Origin: Pseudidiomarina homiensis
GTDB lineage: Bacteria > Pseudomonadota > Gammaproteobacteria > Enterobacterales > Alteromonadaceae
Direction: 5' to 3'
Assembly (NCBI RefSeq): GCF_003987225.1
Contig: NZ_PIPX01000001.1
Location: 1,426,001-1,490,000, forward strand
DNA length: 64,000 bases
Shown here: in pieces, positions 53,844-63,990 of the stretch
Position numbering within the stretch: position 1 is the first letter of the stretch
How the letters are laid out: every line of letters starts with the position of its first letter
Program-made: the position numbers and the translations under genes
Notes under the pieces: model-generated
What the model was told of the DNA's origin: nothing
Database searches by the model: none
Seen by the model: only the letters and a program-made list of their open reading frames with translations

Positions 53844-54319
53844 CAGAGTTTTTCGAGGAGCTCTCGACCTCGTGTAGTTAGCGCACCTACTGTCATATCT
53901 CGCGCCTTATCAGCGTAAGCGATGACAATCTTTAAATCTGGCTCTGGTAGCACACCCGCTCCGCGCTGCGGCCACTCCGCCAAAATTATTGTATTACTGT
54001 CAAGGTAATCACGTATGCCCATAAATTCAAGTTCTTCAGGATCCGCAAGACGGTATAAATCAAAATGATGGATCTGCCATGGCGGCAACTCATAACTCTC
54101 AACCAGCGTATAGGTTGGGCTTTTGACCTTACCTTGATGCCCCAACGCTTGAATAAAGCCTCGACTAAACGTGGTTTTTCCTGCGCCTAGCTCGCCTAAT
54201 AAGTGAATGGTTAAAGGTTTATCATCGGTATTCTTTGCGTTATTGACTACCTGCGCTAGGCGCTCTGCGACTGCCAATAAATCAGCTTCAGACGCTAAGA
54301 AAAACTGCTTTTCACTCAT
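53843..54319 (-). CDS. tsaE: tRNA threonylcarbamoyladenosine ATPase TsaE
   Basis: ATPase of the complex with TsaB and TsaD that makes t6A at position 37 of ANN-decoding tRNAs. The 158-residue protein has P-loop GELGAGKTTFSRG, SPTYTLVESY and HFDLYRL. It overlaps nnr by 4 nt (ATGA) and amiB by one base, an arrangement that is typical in proteobacteria. Confidence 0.97.
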   Translation of the reverse strand: MSEKQFFLASEADLLAVAERLAQVVNNAKNTDDKPLTIHLLGELGAGKTTFSRGFIQALGHQGKVKSPTYTLVESYELPPWQIHHFDLYRLADPEELEFMGIRDYLDSNTIILAEWPQRGAGVLPEPDLKIVIAYADKARDMTVGALTTRGRELLEKL

Positions 54320-55827
54320 GGATTCACTAACTTCCGTAACGGCCCAAATAAATCACTCGGTAGTGTACCACGTTCACCTGCAATTGCAGCGTGTTCACCA
54401 GCAACGGCGTGCAGCCATGTAGCGACCGGAAGCACCGTCTCAGCGGCAAGGCCTTGACCGATAAGACTACCAACAATACCGCTCAACACATCGCCCGCAC
54501 CGCCCACGGCTAATGCTGGACTGCCTCGCTTACATACCCTTAAACGCGCTGCTTCGGGATGAGTAATCAGTGAACCCGCTCCCTTGAGTACCACAAAGGC
54601 TTGATAACGATGACTTAACTCTTCGACCGCTGCATAGCGATCTTGTTCCACTTGCTTAGTCGTACAATTTAACAAGCGGGCCGCCTCGCCGGGATGAGGC
54701 GTCAGCCATAGTGGGGCTTGCCGCGGCAACCACTCATTGTGGTCGCTTAACAAATTTAACCCATCGGCATCGAGGACCAAGGGCAGATCGCTGTGCAAGA
54801 GCCATTCGCATAAGCGTTGCGCCCAACTGCTGGTACCCAAACCAGGGCCCAATACTACGACATCACAACCTTGCAGTAACTGCATTACGGCGGCGGGGTC
54901 ATCTGCCGTGGTTTGTTGCACCATTAGCTCAGGTTGCGCTGCAGCAATCGTAGCTTGGCTTTCGGGTTGAGTCAGCACCGAGACCTTTCCTGCTCCCGAG
55001 CGCAATGCTGCTTGGCCAGCCAGTACAACCGCACCGGTCAAACCTAGTCTGCCGCCGACAATTGCCACATGCCCATGCCTACCTTTATGACTGCTTCGAT
55101 GGCGGGGCGGTAAGTGTCGGGTCACTTCTTCCTGCTCAATAAGGGTGGCAAACGGTCGTTCCAACTGCCGAAACGCCGCCGAAATGCCCAACTCTGCAAG
55201 CTCTAAACGACCGCTATAATGGCAGCCTTGACCGGTCAGTAAACCAGGCTTCCAAGCGATAAACGTTACGGTGTAGTCCGCCTCCACCGCAATTGGACAA
55301 GGTGTGCCAGTATCACTTTGCAGGCCACTAGGACAATCAATGCTTAACACCCACAGTTTATGAAACTGCTTGGCGTCATTCAGGGTATGTACAGCGCGTT
55401 GATACATCGGGTCCAGATCACGCGTGAGTCCTGTCCCCATCATAGCGTCGACAATGATGTCATACTCAGCAAGGTGGGTCCGATCCAGTTGTGCTAAAGG
55501 CTCGACTTGTCCTTGTTGATCATGCCATGCGTCTGCTGCTTGCTTGGCTAACTCGGTTTTGGGCTCGCTCGCCACCACAGTCACTTGGTAACCTGCGCAA
55601 CTCGCTAAACGCGCCAACACCCAACCATCACCGCCATTATTCCCCGGGCCACAAAGGATCATGATGCGCGCTGGGGCTGGTTGCTGCCGCTCAAGCGCCG
55701 CTAAACAGCTTTGTGCAGCCCGCTGCATCAACTGTGCGGGACTGACACCAAGGTTCTTCGCTGCTTCTAATTCTCGATCGCGAACCTGCTTGGTGCGAAA
55801 GACAAGCTGTTGCATACTTAATTGCAT
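54316..55827 (-). CDS. nnr: Bifunctional NAD(P)H-hydrate epimerase/dehydratase
   Basis: Repairs damaged NADH and NADPH: the N-terminal half (about 1-220; CGPGNNGGDGWVLA) interconverts hydrate epimers, and the C-terminal half (about 225-503; GRHGHVAIVGG, LTPHPGEAARL, GGAGDVLSGIVGS) dehydrates them with ADP. The 503-residue length fits the fused enzyme (E. coli YjeF 515). It is divergent from queG with 64 nt between. Confidence 0.95.
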   Translation of the reverse strand: MQLSMQQLVFRTKQVRDRELEAAKNLGVSPAQLMQRAAQSCLAALERQQPAPARIMILCGPGNNGGDGWVLARLASCAGYQVTVVASEPKTELAKQAADAWHDQQGQVEPLAQLDRTHLAEYDIIVDAMMGTGLTRDLDPMYQRAVHTLNDAKQFHKLWVLSIDCPSGLQSDTGTPCPIAVEADYTVTFIAWKPGLLTGQGCHYSGRLELAELGISAAFRQLERPFATLIEQEEVTRHLPPRHRSSHKGRHGHVAIVGGRLGLTGAVVLAGQAALRSGAGKVSVLTQPESQATIAAAQPELMVQQTTADDPAAVMQLLQGCDVVVLGPGLGTSSWAQRLCEWLLHSDLPLVLDADGLNLLSDHNEWLPRQAPLWLTPHPGEAARLLNCTTKQVEQDRYAAVEELSHRYQAFVVLKGAGSLITHPEAARLRVCKRGSPALAVGGAGDVLSGIVGSLIGQGLAAETVLPVATWLHAVAGEHAAIAGERGTLPSDLFGPLRKLVNP

Positions 55828-55891
55828 CGGTGCATCTCCACTGGTTTTTTGTTATTTTTGAGCACTCGCCTGTAAGCATAAGACGAATCAC

Positions 55892-57007
55892 ATGGATTTC
55901 CAGCAACTTGCGTTAGATATTAAAAAATGGGGCCAAGAACTCGGTTTCCAGAAGGTCGGGATTACTGATCTCGACCTTAGTAGCGAGCGTGCGGCATTGC
56001 AGCAATGGCTGGCCGAAGGAATGCATGGCGAAATGGACTACATGGAGCGTCACGCTGAGCTGCGAACCCGTCCCGATCAGTTGCACGAAGGGAGCGTCCG
56101 CGCTATCTCAGTACGTATGAATTACCTACCCGCCGAAGCTGGCTTCGCGAAAACGCTGAAGAATCCACGCCTAGGCTATATCAGTCGCTACGCCCTAGGA
56201 CGTGACTATCATAAGCTTATGCGAAAACGCCTAAAACAACTCGGTGAGCGTATCAAAGAGGCTTGCGCTGAGCTCGATTACCGCCCGTTCGTTGATTCGG
56301 CGCCCATTTTAGAACGCCCTCTCGCAGTCAAAGCAGGTTTAGGCTGGACCGGAAAACACACGCTCGTGTTGGACGAACAAGGGGGGTCTTGGTTCTTCTT
56401 AGGTGAGCTACTGGTGAACTTGCCTCTTCCTGTTGATCAACCGGTCGAAGAAAAGTGTGGAAGTTGCAAAGCCTGCATTACGATTTGTCCAACGCAAGCC
56501 ATTGTCGAGCCCTACAAACTGGATGCACGACGCTGTATTTCGTATCTCACGATTGAGCTGAAATCAGCCATCCCCGAAGAGCTCCGACCGCTGATGGGCA
56601 ATCGCATTTATGGCTGTGACGATTGCCAGCTTATCTGCCCATGGAATCGTTATTCGCAACTCACTGCTGAAGATGATTTTGCGCCGCGCAAAGACCTGCA
56701 CACCCCAGAGTTACTCGAACTCTGGGCTTGGGATGAGGCCACATTTTTAAAACGCACCGAAGGTTCACCGATTCGTCGCATTGGTTTTGCATCTTGGCAA
56801 CGTAATCTCGCCGTCGCGTTAGGTAACGCACCGCACGATGAAACGATTATTAGCGCACTCAAAGCGCAACGCGGTCAGGTCAATGCGATGGTCGATGAAC
56901 ATATCGACTGGGCGTTACAACGTCAGCACAATAAAGCTGCGGACACCAGCAAGCAAGTCTTACGCCTAACCCGCGCTATCGAGAAAGGGCTACCACGCGA
57001 CGCTTAA
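55892..57007 (+). CDS. queG: Epoxyqueuosine reductase QueG
   Basis: Cobalamin- and iron-sulfur-dependent enzyme of the last step of queuosine synthesis in tRNA. The 371-residue protein has the N-terminal cobalamin-binding domain and two 4Fe-4S clusters (CGSCKACITICPTQ and CDDCQLICPW), then a C-terminal HEAT-like region. Its stop overlaps that of the convergent DUF1415 gene by 4 nt (TTAA). Confidence 0.96.
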   Translation: MDFQQLALDIKKWGQELGFQKVGITDLDLSSERAALQQWLAEGMHGEMDYMERHAELRTRPDQLHEGSVRAISVRMNYLPAEAGFAKTLKNPRLGYISRYALGRDYHKLMRKRLKQLGERIKEACAELDYRPFVDSAPILERPLAVKAGLGWTGKHTLVLDEQGGSWFFLGELLVNLPLPVDQPVEEKCGSCKACITICPTQAIVEPYKLDARRCISYLTIELKSAIPEELRPLMGNRIYGCDDCQLICPWNRYSQLTAEDDFAPRKDLHTPELLELWAWDEATFLKRTEGSPIRRIGFASWQRNLAVALGNAPHDETIISALKAQRGQVNAMVDEHIDWALQRQHNKAADTSKQVLRLTRAIEKGLPRDA

Positions 57008-57594
57008 CCATTGTCGCGCAGGCGTTCGAGTAGCGCTTGAAAGTAAATGACGCCGCGCTGTTGGGCAACTTCAATATTGCGCTCGGGAATGGCCTCGGGG
57101 TTTGGATAACGCGCCAGCACCTTTTCGAGGCTTGCCTCGCGTAACAGATGCAGCACTGGGAATGGAGCGCGGTTGGTATAATTACTCACATCATCATCTG
57201 CGGTATCAGCAAACTGGTAATGCGGATGAAAGCTCGCGATTTGTAAAGTACCTTCAAGATTCAACTCGCGCAGCGTGATCTGGGCGTAATCGAGCAAATC
57301 AAGATAGTCATCAAAATCATGAAAACCTTGGCTCAGCACCAGCAACGTCGTTTCAATTTGCTCATCTTCAAGCAGTTGTTGCATGGCGCTAGCAAGGTCC
57401 TCGAGCGCAGACTCTATAGACTGCGCGGAACTATCGACGTAAAGCACACGATTTTTTTCAACTTCGCGATGCGCAAACGGGCAAAAATTTAAGCCAACTA
57501 CCACCTCGGCAACCCATTGGCGCACCGCATTACAGGCAAGTGTTAGTTCGCTGGCGGTGGGGTTCCCCTGACTAAGTCGCGATAAATCTTCCAA
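57004..57594 (-). CDS. DUF1415 family protein
   Basis: Conserved protein of 196 residues with no established function. The family hallmark NFCPFAHRE-like sequence (VGLNFCPFAHREVEKN) and SFHPHYQFADT are present. The start codon is TTG at 57594, supported by AGAGGA six bases upstream, which places it inside the end of the upstream gene (52-nt overlap). No membrane segment or signal peptide is visible. Confidence 0.85.
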   Translation of the reverse strand: MEDLSRLSQGNPTASELTLACNAVRQWVAEVVVGLNFCPFAHREVEKNRVLYVDSSAQSIESALEDLASAMQQLLEDEQIETTLLVLSQGFHDFDDYLDLLDYAQITLRELNLEGTLQIASFHPHYQFADTADDDVSNYTNRAPFPVLHLLREASLEKVLARYPNPEAIPERNIEVAQQRGVIYFQALLERLRDNG

Positions 57595-57989
57595 TGCCCG
57601 TCCTCTTTTTTCCAGATCACCATGTAATCATCTTTACTGAGCAGTTCGCCTTGCTGATTACTTAGGTAACCAATGCCCCGCTCGTAGGCAACATCGCCAT
57701 AAACTTCTACTTCGACCGGCACCGGTTTTAAAATCAACCCATGCTCAAGCATCCCCACAAAACTTTGCGTAATGCCCTCGGTACTATCGATTTTGCCTCC
57801 CATAGGTGGGAAGAACAGCGCATCTTTAGTATAAAAATCACCGCCAACGTCGCCAACATCGCCAGCTAAAAAACGTTGATGGATGTCGTTATAAGCTGCC
57901 TTGATGGCCGCTTCAGCTGCTTCATTCGCGTGTGCCGTAAAACTACAACAAGCACCAATGATAACTAGACTTAGTATCAACCTAACCAT
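57543..57989 (-). CDS. Secreted SnoaL-like (DUF4440-type) protein
   Basis: Small exported protein of 148 residues: a signal peptide ending near AHANEA, then a cone-like NTF2 fold suggested by AYNDIHQRFLAGDV, YTKDALFFPP and WKIYRDL. Members of this superfamily bind small ligands or act as simple enzymes; no specific role can be given. GGAG lies upstream of the ATG. It overlaps the DUF1415 gene by 52 nt, which suggests coupling. Confidence 0.75.
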   Translation of the reverse strand: MVRLILSLVIIGACCSFTAHANEAAEAAIKAAYNDIHQRFLAGDVGDVGGDFYTKDALFFPPMGGKIDSTEGITQSFVGMLEHGLILKPVPVEVEVYGDVAYERGIGYLSNQQGELLSKDDYMVIWKKEDGHWKIYRDLVRGTPPPAN

Positions 57990-58057
57990 GGTTGTTGCTC
58001 CTTTTTCTGTTTAAAAAGTCAACAACAACCCTAGTAAATACTCAAAAAAGCGCAAAT

Positions 58058-58972
58058 TTAGAGTTCTTGTGCTGCATACTCCAAAGCACCGCGGACTGCG
58101 GCAACTTGCGCATCAACACATTCCACAGGATTCGTGTTCGCGCTATCAGGATAAACTTCGGTGGTCGTGACAAAACGCGCGTCGGTTAATCCCATGCACA
58201 AGCCAAGCCCTTTGCCATCATATTCGATCACGCCTTCTTGGATCATGGGCGCACCAATCAAACAACCGCTGTCATCGGCCGGCGCAATATGGGTAATTGG
58301 TTTTACGGTCTCAATGATCGCGCGCTGAAATTCAGGCTCTGCCCGCTTGCTATCAGCAACCAGATAAAAACCATCAGGAATATTCCAATTTGTATTGGTC
58401 GTCCCATCAAGTGCAGCCTTCGCAGGACGAAACTCACTGTTGTCCGTGTCAGTTGTTTCGTGCAAATCGACGTGCACATCAGGAGTGATCTTGTGCTTAC
58501 TCAAGTAGTTCATGATCAAAGCACATTCTTGGGCAGGACTTTGCGGCTTGAACGAGCGGTTTGGATCAACAGCATCAGGATTCCAACGGTTGATCGTTTC
58601 ATAGCCCCAAGGGCTCAAGCACGGCGCAACGATAATATTAAAGTGCGCTAAGTGGTTCACCGCTTCAGTTTCAAGAAAGTACAAAGCGCCATGGACGCCA
58701 CTGGTTTCATAGCCGTGCACTCCTCCAGTGACCAATACCGTTGGCAACTCAGCTCGCCAGTTGCGGCTACGCACCACAAATAACGGATAACTCTTAGCGT
58801 CGTAATTCAATTCACCGTAGGTCTCCACATCGAACTGCTCGCGCAGGTGATCGATACGGCGGATCACATCATTACCATAGTCGCGCTGTTTACTTTGCCG
58901 CGCGTACCATTCTTGTTTTTCTGCATCGCCCCATGGGGTGCCAGGGGTACCGATTGGATAATCTTGGTTCAT
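58058..58972 (-). CDS. M14-family metallocarboxypeptidase-like protein
   Basis: Zinc carboxypeptidase-like protein of 304 residues. Metal ligands are expected in GGVHGYETSG (His and Glu) and DVHVDLHETTD (His), and the general base Glu in TTTEVYPD. No signal peptide is seen, so it is probably cytoplasmic. The family includes peptidoglycan and small-peptide carboxypeptidases and succinylglutamate-desuccinylase relatives; the substrate cannot be told. AAGGAG precedes the ATG. Confidence 0.85.
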   Translation of the reverse strand: MNQDYPIGTPGTPWGDAEKQEWYARQSKQRDYGNDVIRRIDHLREQFDVETYGELNYDAKSYPLFVVRSRNWRAELPTVLVTGGVHGYETSGVHGALYFLETEAVNHLAHFNIIVAPCLSPWGYETINRWNPDAVDPNRSFKPQSPAQECALIMNYLSKHKITPDVHVDLHETTDTDNSEFRPAKAALDGTTNTNWNIPDGFYLVADSKRAEPEFQRAIIETVKPITHIAPADDSGCLIGAPMIQEGVIEYDGKGLGLCMGLTDARFVTTTEVYPDSANTNPVECVDAQVAAVRGALEYAAQEL

Positions 58973-59069
58973 TGGCTTACCACTCCTTCGCTAACAGTTA
59001 GCTGCCGAAGCAAACAATGTTGTCGTTTGGCGCTATAGTCTAGGTGATTTCTGCACAAGGCTCCAGTAG

Positions 59070-60326
59070 TTACAACAGCAACCACCAGGTGAGCCAGCCG
59101 GCGGTTACAGCTAAGCTCGCAATGCATAAGCTGGAGATGCGCATTGCGGGATGACCAAGCAGCCCAACCATCCCCATTTTTACCGCAGTATTGACGCTTG
59201 CTGCGAGTAAAATCGCCGGTACCGCAACGGCGTGTTCTAAGCCATTCGAAGCCATTTTTGCCAAAGATAAAGTGATGGCATCGACGTCAGTTAAACCGGA
59301 AATCGCCGCCACTGCGTAGATACCAAGCGCATCAAAATACCGATGCGCATAGTGCGCAAGTAACAGAATTGCGATCAACAAAGCAGCAAACTTCAGTGCG
59401 GTGACAATATCGAATGGATTATTGAGAACAAAATTTATCGGTTTCGCGCCCCGATGTGCGCGCCGTACAAGGTAAATCACCCCAACGTATGTGACACTCA
59501 TCATGACCACTAACGGCAAGATCAACTCTTGCAGCAACGGTCGATTCAACACCGCGACTTCGACCAGCATGCGTGGAAACATGGTTCCAGCGGCAAGCAG
59601 AATCGCCGCCACTAGCAGTTGGTGTCCATGCTCTTGCAATTTGCCCAGCCGGCTAAAGCTTAGGGTGACCGCTGTCGATGAGGCAAGACCGCCTAGTAAT
59701 CCGGTCAATAAAAGTCCGCGGCGACTCCCTAACATCTTTATGGCGAAATAGCCGACGAAGGAGATCCCCGTGATGAGAACCACCATCCAACCGATCAAAT
59801 AAGGATTGATCACACCACCCGGCCCCAACCCTTGGTTCGGTAAAAGAGGTAGCAAAACAACGCTGATCAAAAGCATCTGCAGAATCGCAAAGAGCTCGCG
59901 CTGCTGTAACCTTTCCAGCCAACCGTGGAGTAATGGTTTAAGGCTTAATAACAATGCGGTGATGACCGCAATGGGCACCGCAATGTCGACAAAACCGGCG
60001 GTACAAAGTGAGCCCAATAGAAAGGTGAGTAGGAGAGATAGCTCCGTCGTAATACCAAAGTCTGCAGTTTGCCTCGCCTCTAATAAATGTGCGGCTATCA
60101 CCAACGCAGTGATACTAAAGAACACAGCAACCCATAGCACCAATACGAATGTCGCGGGTATTATTTCGGTCAGCAACGGCAATACGCCACCAGCCAGACT
60201 GACTATCGCGAAAGTGCGGAAACCGGCAAAACGTTGGCCATCACCTTTACCGCGCTGGCTCCAGCCGCGCTCGAGACCGATAATTAAACCGACCGCAAGC
60301 GCGTATGCCAGCGCAAGAAAGTCCAT
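59070..60326 (-). CDS. MgtC/SapB-family membrane protein with DUF4010
   Basis: Inner-membrane protein of 418 residues with about twelve hydrophobic segments. The N-terminal 130 residues match the MgtC/SapB domain (AVGLIIGLERGW, GFRTFAIVSLAGG); the rest is the DUF4010 region (GLLGGLASSTAVTLSFSRL, GIYAVAAISGLTDVDAITLS). MgtC itself modulates ATP synthase and magnesium homeostasis in pathogens, but the role of the long form is not known. It follows the MAPEG gene by 3 nt. Confidence 0.88.
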   Translation of the reverse strand: MDFLALAYALAVGLIIGLERGWSQRGKGDGQRFAGFRTFAIVSLAGGVLPLLTEIIPATFVLVLWVAVFFSITALVIAAHLLEARQTADFGITTELSLLLTFLLGSLCTAGFVDIAVPIAVITALLLSLKPLLHGWLERLQQRELFAILQMLLISVVLLPLLPNQGLGPGGVINPYLIGWMVVLITGISFVGYFAIKMLGSRRGLLLTGLLGGLASSTAVTLSFSRLGKLQEHGHQLLVAAILLAAGTMFPRMLVEVAVLNRPLLQELILPLVVMMSVTYVGVIYLVRRAHRGAKPINFVLNNPFDIVTALKFAALLIAILLLAHYAHRYFDALGIYAVAAISGLTDVDAITLSLAKMASNGLEHAVAVPAILLAASVNTAVKMGMVGLLGHPAMRISSLCIASLAVTAGWLTWWLLL

Positions 60327-60329
60327 GCA

Positions 60330-60749
60330 TCATGCCCACATAAACATGGCGCACTGCACCAACACGGCAATATTAGCGACCGCACCTAGTACGAAAAACC
60401 AGCTCCGTGGACTTGGATTCTTTTCGGTCGCTATAGCGTAATAAAGGACCATATGGAGGATTCGAGCGACGGCAAACAGCATCACCCAATAGCCGAACCA
60501 TGCCGAATCAAGCCCTAAAAACATGCCGAAAAAGACGCTCAGCAAAAACATCGGGACATTTTCAAGGGAGTTCATAAAAGTACGGTGGGTGCGGAAAACC
60601 AACGAGTCATGGCTAATATTTTCAGGGACTTTGCCAGGAATAGCGCCCGGTTGTTTTGCTTTGACTGCTGCTGCCGTTCCCCACTGCACCAGTAATGTAA
60701 CGATAATTAACCATATACCAGTAAGCACGAGCGGATCATAGGTGTTCAT
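60330..60749 (-). CDS. MAPEG-family membrane protein
   Basis: Membrane protein of 139 residues with four helices, of the MAPEG family (related to microsomal glutathione transferases). ENISHDSLVFRTHRTFMNSLENVPMF (about residues 43-68) holds the conserved R-x-x-x-N-x-x-E-type pattern. Activity in bacteria is uncertain. It lies 25 nt after yheV and 3 nt before the MgtC-like gene, so the three look like one transcript. Confidence 0.85.
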   Translation of the reverse strand: MNTYDPLVLTGIWLIIVTLLVQWGTAAAVKAKQPGAIPGKVPENISHDSLVFRTHRTFMNSLENVPMFLLSVFFGMFLGLDSAWFGYWVMLFAVARILHMVLYYAIATEKNPSPRSWFFVLGAVANIAVLVQCAMFMWA

Positions 60750-60774
60750 AAGAGCTCCTTGTGGTTTGGCTTAT

Positions 60775-60996
60775 TTACTCTGGTTTAAATAAGCCAATCA
60801 ATGTGTCGTCTTTTGCTGACGTTTGTTGTTGTGGTTCTTCTTTATCACTGAACGTATGTTGGCAGGCCACACATTGCACCTGCTCTTCACGCACATTACC
60901 TGCTGCATCTGAGCTAATCGTCAACTGCAACGTATCTGCAGCTCCGCAAGCTGGGCATTCTGCGCCAGCAATAAATCGTTTCCGTGTGCGTGCCAT
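60775..60996 (-). CDS. yheV: YheV-family zinc-ribbon protein
   Basis: Small protein of 73 residues with one zinc ribbon, CPACGAAD and CVACQHTF, and the family ends RKRFIAGAECPAC and TLIGLFKPE. The function is not established. I chose ATG at 60996 with strong GAGGTGA upstream; an ATG at 61038 would add 14 residues not found in the family. It is divergent from yheS, which lies in the same neighbourhood in E. coli. Confidence 0.85.
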   Translation of the reverse strand: MARTRKRFIAGAECPACGAADTLQLTISSDAAGNVREEQVQCVACQHTFSDKEEPQQQTSAKDDTLIGLFKPE

Positions 60997-61010
60997 ATTC
61001 ACCTCGTGTT

Positions 61011-61032
61011 GCTTCAGGTATAATTGTCGCAG
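61011..61032. promoter_or_regulatory. Shared divergent promoter region, yheV and yheS
   Basis: A plus-strand TATAAT at 61019-61024 lies about 42 nt before yheS, but with no good -35 box. On the minus strand TTGATT, a 17-bp spacer and TATACC can be read across the same bases toward yheV. The two may compete; direction not proven. Confidence 0.35.
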
Positions 61033-61065
61033 ATTCATTAATCAACACCAAGCACAAGGTTCTGC

Positions 61066-62961
61066 ATGATTTCTATCCGCGGCATGGCGCTTATGCGCGG
61101 CGGCAACGTCTTACTGCAAAATTCCGACATTACCATTTTCCCTGGCCATCACGTCGGCGTTGTGGGACGCAATGGCACGGGCAAATCCTCCCTGTTTGCG
61201 CTCATGCGTGGTGAACTGCAAGTCGAACAAGGCGAGTGTGATGTCCCTAAACAATGGCGCATCGCCAGCGTAAAGCAAGAAACTCCAGGTTTGGAACAAG
61301 CTGCGCTCGACTATGTGCTTGATGGTGATACTGAGTTACGCGCCCTCGAGGATCAATTAAAGCAGGCTGAAGTGCAGAATGATGGCCATGCTATTGGCCG
61401 CCTACACGATCAATTGGCCACTATCGGTGCCTACGAGGCCCCTGCTCGCGCAGCGTCATTACTGGCAGGCCTTGGCTTTAGTGATGAACAGTTTCAACAG
61501 CCAGTCAAAGCCTTTTCTGGCGGCTGGCGGATGCGCCTGAACCTCGCGCAAGCCTTGATTGCTCGCGCTGACCTGTTGTTACTCGATGAGCCGACCAACC
61601 ACTTAGACGTCGATGCCATTTTCTGGCTTGAGGATTGGCTGCAACGCTTCCCTGGAACCTTATTACTGATTTCGCATGACCGCGACTTTCTCGATGCGGT
61701 ATGCCAACAAATCGTGCACATCGAGCAACAAACAGCAACCTCGTACAATGGCAATTACTCCAGCTTCGAGCGGCAATACGCCGAACAAATCGCCCAGCAG
61801 CAAGCACAATTCGAGAAAGAGCAAGCGCAACGTAAACATTTGCAAAAGTACATCGACCGCTTTCGCTACAAAGCAAGCAAGGCACGTCAGGCGCAGAGTC
61901 GCATCAAGGCTCTTGAACGCCTTACCGCGAGTGCGCCACTGGTCGCTAACAGTCAGTTTCAATTTGGTTTCCGCGACCCAGAGCAGCTGCCGAATCCACT
62001 TTTGACGCTGGATGACGTGCAAGCTGGTTATGGTGACACGGTTATTTTGCGCTCGATTAAATTCAATTTGGTACCGGGTAGCCGTATCGGCTTACTGGGC
62101 CGTAATGGCGCGGGTAAATCCACCTTAGTCAAACTGCTCGCCGGTGAACTCCAACCGCAACAAGGCACCTTGCAACTGAATAGCGGTATTAAATTAGGCT
62201 ATTTTGCGCAGCATCAGTTGGAGTTGCTCGATAGCCAAGCAACGCCGCTACAACACATTCAACGTCTTGATGCGCACGCAACTGAACAACAACTACGTGA
62301 TTTTTTAGGGAGCTTCGGGTTTTCAGGTGATCAAGCGACGCGGCAAGTTGCGCCTATGTCAGGCGGCGAAAAAGCGCGACTGGTACTCGCTATTATTGTG
62401 TATCAAAAGCCCAATTTACTGCTACTCGATGAGCCCACTAACCACCTCGATAGTGTCATGCGTGAAGCGTTGGTGTATGCGCTACAAGATTTTGCCGGTG
62501 CCATGGTTATTGTTTCGCATGATCGGCATTTATTACGCACCACGGTTGACGAATTCTTTTTGGTTGCTAACGCCCAAGTGCAGCCGTTTGACGGCGATCT
62601 GGATAGCTACCACGAATGGCTGCAAAACCAACAAAAAGCGCGTAGTGAATCACAAGAAAGTCCATCAAGTCCTAAGGTTGACCGTAAGACCGAAAAGCGT
62701 GAAGCTGCCGCCCGCCGCCAGCAGCTTAAACCGTTCAAAGATGCGGTGGCTAACTATGAAAAAGAGGTCCACAAGTGCGAGCAAGCCTTGGCGGACATCA
62801 ACGCGCAACTCGCCGACAATAGCCTCTACGAAGCGGAAAATAAGCCACGTTTAACCGAGTTGCTGCAGCAACAAGCATCGTTGCAGCAAACTTTGAGCCA
62901 AGCAGAGGAACAATGGATGGAGGCCGAAGAGGCACTCCAAGTTGAAGAGGCCAACAGCTAA
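61066..62961 (+). CDS. yheS: ABC-F ATPase YheS
   Basis: Cytoplasmic ribosome-associated ATPase of the ABC-F group, without membrane domains; the family helps translation. The 631-residue protein has two ABC modules with Walker [12 protein letters not shown] and [11 protein letters not shown], signatures FSGGWRMRL and MSGGEKARL, and Walker [13 protein letters not shown] in both. A charged linker joins them (about 240-290), and a coiled coil ends the protein. Length is near E. coli YheS (637). Confidence 0.95.
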   Translation: MISIRGMALMRGGNVLLQNSDITIFPGHHVGVVGRNGTGKSSLFALMRGELQVEQGECDVPKQWRIASVKQETPGLEQAALDYVLDGDTELRALEDQLKQAEVQNDGHAIGRLHDQLATIGAYEAPARAASLLAGLGFSDEQFQQPVKAFSGGWRMRLNLAQALIARADLLLLDEPTNHLDVDAIFWLEDWLQRFPGTLLLISHDRDFLDAVCQQIVHIEQQTATSYNGNYSSFERQYAEQIAQQQAQFEKEQAQRKHLQKYIDRFRYKASKARQAQSRIKALERLTASAPLVANSQFQFGFRDPEQLPNPLLTLDDVQAGYGDTVILRSIKFNLVPGSRIGLLGRNGAGKSTLVKLLAGELQPQQGTLQLNSGIKLGYFAQHQLELLDSQATPLQHIQRLDAHATEQQLRDFLGSFGFSGDQATRQVAPMSGGEKARLVLAIIVYQKPNLLLLDEPTNHLDSVMREALVYALQDFAGAMVIVSHDRHLLRTTVDEFFLVANAQVQPFDGDLDSYHEWLQNQQKARSESQESPSSPKVDRKTEKREAAARRQQLKPFKDAVANYEKEVHKCEQALADINAQLADNSLYEAENKPRLTELLQQQASLQQTLSQAEEQWMEAEEALQVEEANS

Positions 62962-63182
62962 TGCAAATTCCATGGCAGCAAATTGACCCGGCAACCTTAG
63001 ACGCCATTATCGAGGCCTTTGTGCTACGTGAAGGCACTGATTACGGTGAGGACGAGAAGTCCTTGGCCGAAAAGGTCGAGGATGTACGCGAGCAACTGCG
63101 CAGTGGCGAAGCGATTTTAGTCTGGTCGGAATTACATGAAACCGTGAATATCATGCCTCAGACGGATTTCGATGCCGAATAA
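62961..63182 (+). CDS. yheU: YheU family protein
   Basis: Small conserved protein of 73 residues with no known function. The text [33 protein letters not shown] and [15 protein letters not shown] matches the family almost exactly. Its ATG overlaps the yheS stop as TAATG. It overlaps the end of the convergent cysQ by 32 nt. Confidence 0.95.
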   Translation: MQIPWQQIDPATLDAIIEAFVLREGTDYGEDEKSLAEKVEDVREQLRSGEAILVWSELHETVNIMPQTDFDAE

Positions 63183-63990
63183 AAACATCCTGCCAAGGCA
63201 CACGAGGGTCGCCTAGGATCAAGAAGTTCGGGTTGCCTAACTGGGATTCTTCATTATAGGTGAGCGGGGTAAACGACTCGCTAACAATACTTCCGCCGGC
63301 TTCGCCAACAATAACGTCGGCGGCTGCCGTGTCCCATTCACCCGTAGGTCCAACACGTAAGAAACAATCTGCTTGCCCTTCAGCGATCAAACACGCCTTT
63401 AATGAGCAACTACCTGCTGGCAAGGTACTCAAATTGCGGTCAGGATTCATGCGTTGCATGACCCGCTCACGTGGTTGTCGGCGACTAATGGCTAAAATTA
63501 CTGGGTCACTGTCAGGTTGTTGCAACTGTCGCACGCGCAGACGCTGCTCACCATTAATGTCACGGCGAAACGCCCCTGCTCCGCGCTGGGCCAGATAAAG
63601 CTTATCGCCGGCAGGCCAATAGATGACACCTAAGTGCGGTTGGTGTTGCTCAACTAATGCGATGACGACGGTAAAATCGCCACTGCGCGCGATAAACTCT
63701 TGGGTTCCGTCGATCGGATCAATCAGCCAATAACGTGACCATTGCTGGCGTTCTGCAAGCGATAAGTGCGCACCTTCTTCGGAAAGAATGGGGATGTCGG
63801 GTGACAACTCGGCCAGCTGTTCAGTGATGAAACGGTGCGCTGCGTAGTCCGCACTAGTAACTGGCGATTCGTCCGCTTTTTCGTACGTGGCATAAGCCTG
63901 CTCTTCGTAGAGCTCCATGATTAAGTCGCCCGCACGCTGTGCGATTAAGGCCGCGCCTTCAAGTAATTTAGCGTCGTCGTTCGCGCTCAC
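63151..63990 (-). CDS. cysQ: 3'(2'),5'-bisphosphate nucleotidase CysQ
   Basis: Mg-dependent phosphatase that hydrolyses PAP, the by-product of sulfate assimilation, to AMP. The 279-residue frame from GTG at 63990 has the metal-binding motifs [16 protein letters not shown] and [15 protein letters not shown]. No stop is visible between the GTG and the window edge, so a start further upstream cannot be excluded; but the GTG gives the expected family length, perhaps slightly long. Confidence 0.93.
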   Translation of the reverse strand: MSANDDAKLLEGAALIAQRAGDLIMELYEEQAYATYEKADESPVTSADYAAHRFITEQLAELSPDIPILSEEGAHLSLAERQQWSRYWLIDPIDGTQEFIARSGDFTVVIALVEQHQPHLGVIYWPAGDKLYLAQRGAGAFRRDINGEQRLRVRQLQQPDSDPVILAISRRQPRERVMQRMNPDRNLSTLPAGSCSLKACLIAEGQADCFLRVGPTGEWDTAAADVIVGEAGGSIVSESFTPLTYNEESQLGNPNFLILGDPRVPWQDVFIRHRNPSEA

